From contig NZ_JNNO01000043.1 of NCBI RefSeq assembly GCF_000735585.1, positions 62,001-126,000 of the forward strand: DNA of 64,000 nucleotides, in the 5' to 3' direction. The notes below the pieces were generated by a model that worked only from the letters and a program-made list of their open reading frames with translations, had not been told where the DNA came from and did not search any database. Within the stretch, counting starts at the first letter, position 1. Each line of letters opens with the position of its first letter. The stretch comes from Devosia sp. LC5. GTDB lineage: Bacteria > Pseudomonadota > Alphaproteobacteria > Rhizobiales > Devosiaceae. The translations under genes were made by a program, and so were the position numbers. Shown here one piece after another: positions 59,564 to 64,000 of the stretch.

Positions 59564-60244
59564 CTAGCGGCTGCCCGTGCGCATCAGGACGACCTTGACG
59601 GTGCGCAGCATAATAACAATGTCACCGATGAAGGACCAGTTACGAGCATATTCGGCATCGAGCCGCACACGCTGCTCATAATCCACATCGCTGCGGCCGC
59701 TGACCTGCCACAGGCCGGTCAGGCCCGGACGCATGCTGGCATAAGCCGTGATGTCATTGGCATAGCGCACGATTTCGTCCTGCACGATGGGACGGGGGCC
59801 CACCAGGCTCATGTCGCCGCGGATGATGTTGATCAGCTGGGGCAATTCGTCGAGGCTGGTGTCGCGCAGGAATTTGCCCAGCGGGGTGATGCGCGGGTCA
59901 TTGCGCAGCTTCTGGGTCGCTTCCCACTCTTCGCGAGCCAGCGGGAACATTTCAAGGTGCCGTTCCAGCGCTTCTTTGGAGTTGACGATCATCGAGCGGA
60001 ACTTGAGGCAGCGGAACTTCTTGCCGCGATGTCCGACCCGTTCATGGGCGAAAAATACCGGTCCCCGATCGATCGAGAACATGGTGACCATGATGAAGAA
60101 GATCGCCGGAAGTGCGCAAAAGAGCATGATGGATGCTACCGTGACATCGAATGCTCGTTTCAGCGCGCCGCCCTTGGGCGACTTGGTTTGGGTCTCGATG
60201 CCCGAGAGATCGAGGCCTGCGTTGACTATCGACATTTTGTTCAC
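59564..60244 (-). CDS. exoY: initiating sugar transferase, ExoY-like
   Basis: 226 residues. An N-terminal membrane helix (ALKRAFDVTVASIMLFCALP), then KFRCLKFRSMIVNS, RNDPRITPLGKFLRDTSLDE, LPQLINIIRGDMSLVGPRP and RPGLTGLWQVSGRSDVDYEQ: the bacterial sugar-transferase family. Transfers the first sugar phosphate to undecaprenyl phosphate. First gene of the leftward biosynthetic operon. Confidence 0.94.
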   Translation of the reverse strand: MNKMSIVNAGLDLSGIETQTKSPKGGALKRAFDVTVASIMLFCALPAIFFIMVTMFSIDRGPVFFAHERVGHRGKKFRCLKFRSMIVNSKEALERHLEMFPLAREEWEATQKLRNDPRITPLGKFLRDTSLDELPQLINIIRGDMSLVGPRPIVQDEIVRYANDITAYASMRPGLTGLWQVSGRSDVDYEQRVRLDAEYARNWSFIGDIVIMLRTVKVVLMRTGSR

Positions 60245-60585
60245 CCGCCATGTTGAACGTAGTTCGAGTTGCTACTGTGCTTTTCGTGTCCAGCTGTAAT
60301 GGTTTGCGATGATGCCCCCGGTGCCGCATGGCGGGGGGCCGTGATTACCGCAGTCCCGCCCGGATGTCTCCGCTGCGGGGGTTCGTAGCAAACGCTTGAT
60401 GTTTGCCGACTTCTGTCGGTTGGTCCTGCAAAGGCGCGGTTCGCTCAGAAGCAAATCCAGCGCACGTTTGCGGGGTCAAAGTGATCACGATTATGTGGGG
60501 CAGGCAACAGCATACGCGCATGGCTGTCATGCGGGCGCATGATCACGAGATGATCACAATTGGCTGGGTGTAAGCGGGCGGGAGG
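60245..60585. promoter_or_regulatory. promoter region of leftward exopolysaccharide operon
   Basis: 340 bp without a convincing gene. It has three copies of TGATCAC at 60482, 60540 and 60551; the last two are 11 bp apart, about one helical turn. They may bind a regulator of the operon starting at 60244. Confidence 0.5.
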
Positions 60586-60771
60586 TTATCGCGCGAAGAC
60601 GAAGATGATGCCGTTCCACAGCAGGTAGACACCGACCCAGGCGAGGACGATCACGGCCAGCGCGGTCAGGCCAGTGGGCCAGCGGCTCCAGATTTGGCTG
60701 CGAAGGTTGGCGACGGGTGTCCCGACGCCGTTTTCCGCGGCGCCTTTCTTGTCGTGTCCGTCCTGGCTCAT
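60586..60771 (-). CDS. small single-pass membrane protein
   Basis: 61 residues: MSQDGHDKKGAAENGVGTPV, then a helix ALAVIVLAWVGVYLLWNGII. AGGAG precedes the ATG. It lies between copolymerase and initiating transferase genes, perhaps a small regulator of the export complex; unknown. Confidence 0.7.
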   Translation of the reverse strand: MSQDGHDKKGAAENGVGTPVANLRSQIWSRWPTGLTALAVIVLAWVGVYLLWNGIIFVFAR

Positions 60772-61168
60772 GTTCTGGCTCCTGCCCCAAACGTTGCGAT
60801 ACTGGCAACTCCGTGCCGTCTATCGCAAACCTCGGAAAACTACCCTAACGTCTATAGTGAAATTTTCAGCAATGGATGAGTTCAAGCAATTGGTAAACGC
60901 ATGACTGCGTTTCCAAGTGCCACGACTTGTCTGAAATACCGAAAACCTCACCGCCTTATTGCTCTGGCGGCTTCACACAATAGAAACGCTATATAGCGTT
61001 CACCGCCCGGCCACAAGCGGCGACAAATCAACTTTAGGACTAGCACCAATGGCGCGGAGTGGCAGTGGGCGGTACTGCCGATTGCTGAAACGCAGCTATT
61101 GCGCGACGCCCGCGCCAGCACCTCCCCCGTGACGGGGGAGGTCCACAGATGGGAAAACCCCTGATACC
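60772..61168. promoter_or_regulatory. intergenic region with 16-bp perfect palindrome
   Basis: About 400 bp with no convincing gene. AACGCTATATAGCGTT (60985-61000) is a perfect palindrome, a possible operator. Near the copolymerase stop, ACCTCCCCCGTGACGGGGGAGG... (61120-61142) forms an 11-bp-arm hairpin without a good T tract: a possible terminator or chromosomal repeat. Confidence 0.5.
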
Positions 61169-63466
61169 TCAGACCTTCTCGGTCGCATCCACCTGATAAT
61201 AGCGGCTGTAGGAGCCCATATACCGCTCGGCGCCGCCCGGATCGCTATATTGGGCGAGCTTGCGGAAATCGACCTTGTTGAGCACGACACCGACAATGTC
61301 TTCCGCCAATTCGGGCTCGTGCTCGATCAGCGAGCGGACCAGCCGGCGCGGGGTGCGGCCCCATTCGGTAACAAGGATAAAACCATCGGTCCACGGCAGC
61401 ACGGCGCGGGCATCCATCACCGGGCCGAGTGGGGGCAGGTCGATGATGACATAGTCATAGCTTTGGCGCGCCTCTTCGAGCAGGCCATGCATGCCATCCG
61501 AGGAGAGGAAATCACTGCTCTGGCCGGAGGTGGACAGCGCGGGCAGGATATGCAGACCACTGCGCGGATCGGCCAGCACGACATCGCGCCAGGAGACGGT
61601 CCCGCCAATATCCATCAGCCCGCTGGTGGCGCCGGGTGCCACCAGGCGCGACGAGGCGGCCTGGCGCAAATCGGCGTCGATCAGCAATACACGTTCGCCG
61701 TCGGTGGCCAGCATTTCGGCCAGGGCAACCGAATAGGTGGTCTTGCCTTCGCCCGGCAGCACCGAAACAACGCCGATAACCGCGCTACGGTCTGGTTTGC
61801 CGCGTGCCCGCATTACCAATTTTGCAGATTTCAGCGTTTCGACAAATGCCGTAGTGGGCCGGTTGGCGCGGCGTTCTTCGACCTGCTTCTTGATCATGCC
61901 GTGCAGGGCGAGGGCGGCCTTGGTCTGGTCCCCGTGACTGGCGCCGCGCGCATCGGGGCCCAGCCGTGGCAGATAGCCAAGGAAACGCAGCCCTAACTCG
62001 TTCCCGACCTGATCGCCGATGCGGAAGGTGCGCTCGCGCAATTCGTTGAACGTGCCGAACATCAGCCCCAGGAACAGTCCGAAAATAGTGCCGCCGGCAG
62101 CCACGAACAGGGTGCGTGGACCCGAGGCGTTCTCGGGTGCCTGCGCCGTGGTGATGATGCGGGCCGAGGGGATGGGGAAGGACTGGCGCTGCACCGCTTC
62201 TTCGTAGCGCGACAGGAAGGAATTGTAGATCACGCCAAGCGTGGTCGAGCGCTGCTGCAATTCGGTGAGCTCGACCTGCGCCTGGTTGGTCTGGGAGGCG
62301 AGCTGGCCTTCGGTCTCGATGGCCTCTCGCAGGCTCGATTCCTGCCGCTGGGCGATGGTCAACTGGCTCTGATACTGCTCGTTCAGTCCCTGCAACTGAG
62401 CAAAAATCTGTGCTTGCAGCGCCTGGTTTTCCGCTTTGAGCGCGCTCACCTGCGGGTGATCCTCGCCATAGGTGGCCGACACTTCGTTGATACGGCTCTG
62501 GATCGAGGCATAGCGGATGCGCAGATCGGAAATGGTTTTGTCATCGACGCCCGATCCGCTGAGCAGCGCAATGCTGGCGCCGGCCGCGGATGGTCCGGCA
62601 TCGATCGTGGCCTGCAATTGCACGGCGAGCGCGTTGACGCGGGCACTTTCGGCCTGCGCTGTCACCAATTGGGCGGTCAGGGCCTCCAGCCGCTGGTTGC
62701 TGAGGTTTTCGTTCTCGCTGGTCGACAGGCCGCTCTGCCGACGATATTCCTCAACGGCAAGCGTGGCCTGGCGCTGGTTGTCGCCCAGTTCGGTCAGCCG
62801 CTGCTGCAGCCAATCGGCGGCTTGTCTGGTGGCGTCGATGTCGGCATTGAGCTGGTCCTGCACGAAGACATTGGCATAGGCGGCGGCGATGCGTTGGGCC
62901 AGTTCTGGACTCGATGCCTCATAGCCGACGCGGATTACCGCGCTGCGGCCGACACGCTCAACGAACATATTGGCGCGCAAGGCGCCGGCGGCCTGCTCCA
63001 CTGAGGCTTGCATATCGTCAGGATCGGCTTCGGGTGCTCCCAGGATTGGGCTCAACAACCCCAATATCATGCCCCGGATCCGCCGGGTGAAAGAGGGGGG
63101 TGGGTTGAGAAATTCCCGGTCCGTCATGAGGTTTTCGGCTTCGGCCACCGCGGCGGCGATACGGCTTGAACGCATCACCTCGATCTGGTTGAGCACCTCC
63201 GATTCAAGGTCCACGGCGCTGGTGGATGGCGCAATGTCGCTGACCGATTCCTTCAAATTCTTGTCGAGCAGGATCTGGCTGCTCGCCACATAGGTCTTGG
63301 GCGCCAGCATCAGGTAGATCACGGCCAGCATTAAACCCAGGCCAAGGCACAGCAACAGCACGCGAAACTGCCGGCGCAGAATCGAGAACAGGCGATCGAC
63401 ATCGAGCAGCCCACGATCGGAGCTGTGAGGGTCGGACATGGCCGGCAACTGGCTCCGTTCAAGCAT
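61169..63466 (-). CDS. exoP: exopolysaccharide copolymerase / tyrosine autokinase, ExoP (Wzc)-like
   Basis: 765 residues from ATG 63466 with GGAAGGA upstream (GTG/ATG alternatives exist). A Wzz domain has two membrane helices (VLLLCLGLGLMLAVIYLMLA; TLFVAAGGTIFGLFLGLM) around a long coiled coil. The cytoplasmic BY-kinase shows Walker A VLPGEGKTTYS, Walker A' VLLIDADLRQ and Walker B YVIIDLPPLGP. The C-terminal tyrosine cluster (ERYMGSYSRYYQ) is the phosphorylated tail. It controls chain length and export. Confidence 0.93.
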   Translation of the reverse strand: MLERSQLPAMSDPHSSDRGLLDVDRLFSILRRQFRVLLLCLGLGLMLAVIYLMLAPKTYVASSQILLDKNLKESVSDIAPSTSAVDLESEVLNQIEVMRSSRIAAAVAEAENLMTDREFLNPPPSFTRRIRGMILGLLSPILGAPEADPDDMQASVEQAAGALRANMFVERVGRSAVIRVGYEASSPELAQRIAAAYANVFVQDQLNADIDATRQAADWLQQRLTELGDNQRQATLAVEEYRRQSGLSTSENENLSNQRLEALTAQLVTAQAESARVNALAVQLQATIDAGPSAAGASIALLSGSGVDDKTISDLRIRYASIQSRINEVSATYGEDHPQVSALKAENQALQAQIFAQLQGLNEQYQSQLTIAQRQESSLREAIETEGQLASQTNQAQVELTELQQRSTTLGVIYNSFLSRYEEAVQRQSFPIPSARIITTAQAPENASGPRTLFVAAGGTIFGLFLGLMFGTFNELRERTFRIGDQVGNELGLRFLGYLPRLGPDARGASHGDQTKAALALHGMIKKQVEERRANRPTTAFVETLKSAKLVMRARGKPDRSAVIGVVSVLPGEGKTTYSVALAEMLATDGERVLLIDADLRQAASSRLVAPGATSGLMDIGGTVSWRDVVLADPRSGLHILPALSTSGQSSDFLSSDGMHGLLEEARQSYDYVIIDLPPLGPVMDARAVLPWTDGFILVTEWGRTPRRLVRSLIEHEPELAEDIVGVVLNKVDFRKLAQYSDPGGAERYMGSYSRYYQVDATEKV

Positions 63467-64000
63467 GTGACTGGCTTCCTTCCGTTGGCTGGCCGTAGAG
63501 AATGGCCTGTTTGGCGCCAAAAATGCCGCCGATGACGCCGACATGCAGGGCGCCGCGCAGCAGGTTCTTCCGCCAGCGCGATGGCGAGAATAGGGTCAAA
63601 ATGGTCATGACCCCGCAAAACGCCGCCTTGCCGCTGGCAATAACGGCAGCCTTGAGGTTGGTGAGCATGCCCTGGCTGAGATGGGAGCCATGGGTTTGCC
63701 CGGCCCGGAACCGGCGCTGCACCAGCCAGCCCATGGCGGCGCGGTTGGGCGGCACGATCTCGGTCACCAGCGCGTCGGGGGCGAAGGCTATGCGCCCTCC
63801 CATGCCCGACAATGCATAGAAAAACTGGGTATCCTCGCCGCCCGAACGCCCAAGCGCCAGGTCGAAGCGCAGCGATTTATAAGGCGCAACCCAGCGGATC
63901 AGCGCGTTGCAGGTATAGCCAGTGCGGATCTGTCCATCGACATAGACCGGCATTGTGGAGTGGAAATCCCCTTCCGCCATCCACTGCGGCGCGTCCGCGC
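63459..64000 (-). CDS. glycosyltransferase family 2, 5' part outside window
   Basis: The frame stays open to the window edge; visible C-terminal 180 residues include PQWMAEGDFHSTMPVYVDGQ, GYTCNALIRW, SGGEDTQFFYALSGMGGRIA and a basic C-terminal membrane-associated part. Probably an ExoU/ExoM-type sugar transferase of the same locus. Its stop overlaps the exoP-like start by eight bases. Confidence 0.85.
   Translation of the reverse strand, partial: ADAPQWMAEGDFHSTMPVYVDGQIRTGYTCNALIRWVAPYKSLRFDLALGRSGGEDTQFFYALSGMGGRIAFAPDALVTEIVPPNRAAMGWLVQRRFRAGQTHGSHLSQGMLTNLKAAVIASGKAAFCGVMTILTLFSPSRWRKNLLRGALHVGVIGGIFGAKQAILYGQPTEGSQSHA

Overview
The window is high-GC alphaproteobacterial chromosome, most likely Hyphomicrobiales and possibly Devosia-like. 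The clues are ExoF/ExoP/ExoY/ExoV-type exopolysaccharide genes, a GapR (DUF2312) domain, a GAAC-N7-GAAC type SOS box and the tRNA-Tyr/tRNA-Gly pair beside rlmB. Genus is inference only.

Left host flank (1-6214): a MocR-type regulator is divergent from a four-gene polar amino-acid ABC transporter (binding protein, two permeases, ATPase). A leftward pair follows: the 23S rRNA methyltransferase rlmB and a coupled small gene.

Prophage (6215-49137, about 43 kb): a complete-looking temperate siphophage sits in the 3' end of a tRNA-Tyr gene. A 24-bp core repeat marks both ends (attL 6215-6238, attR 49114-49137), and TTGGCTAAC-type motifs lie just inside both ends as candidate integrase arm sites. 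The left arm (6.3-14.65 kb) is a leftward chain of about 20 overlapping small genes ending in the integrase. It includes a PP-loop PAPS-reductase-like protein, DUF1643, DUF5131 and HNH proteins. It is driven from a promoter whose -35/-10 interval holds a 19-bp palindrome that recurs at the cro-like gene. The control region (14.65-17.4 kb) has two operator clusters, a predicted LexA box ahead of a tiny two-cistron unit, a HicAB pair, and an S24-type repressor with cleavage-site and catalytic residues intact. The rightward early operon (17.2-25.3 kb) encodes a GapR-ParB-like fusion, two methyltransferases, a protein with two DnaA domain-IV-like modules, and a DUF1376 protein. Late genes (25.8-45 kb) follow HK97-like order: HNH, terminase, portal, ClpP-type protease, capsid, connectors, tail tube, frameshifted tail chaperone, tape measure, baseplate, tip protein and fibre. 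A fatty-acid-hydroxylase-family cargo gene and a lysis block (M15 endolysin with membrane tail, overlapping Rz/Rz1-like spanins, a holin candidate) complete it.

Right host flank (49.1-64 kb): tRNA-Tyr, tRNA-Gly, a secreted ClpP-fold/PAN protein, then a succinoglycan-like exopolysaccharide locus. Rightward are exoF-, exoK- and exoV-like genes. Leftward are a flippase, glycosyltransferase, polymerase, glycosyltransferase, coiled-coil protein and ExoY-like initiating transferase, with an ExoP-like copolymerase/tyrosine kinase and a truncated glycosyltransferase beyond. The two arms converge on a REP-like inverted palindrome pair.

The least ordinary items are the GapR-ParB-like fusion, the tandem DnaA-domain-IV protein, the SOS-box unit inside the immunity region, and the hydroxylase cargo gene.
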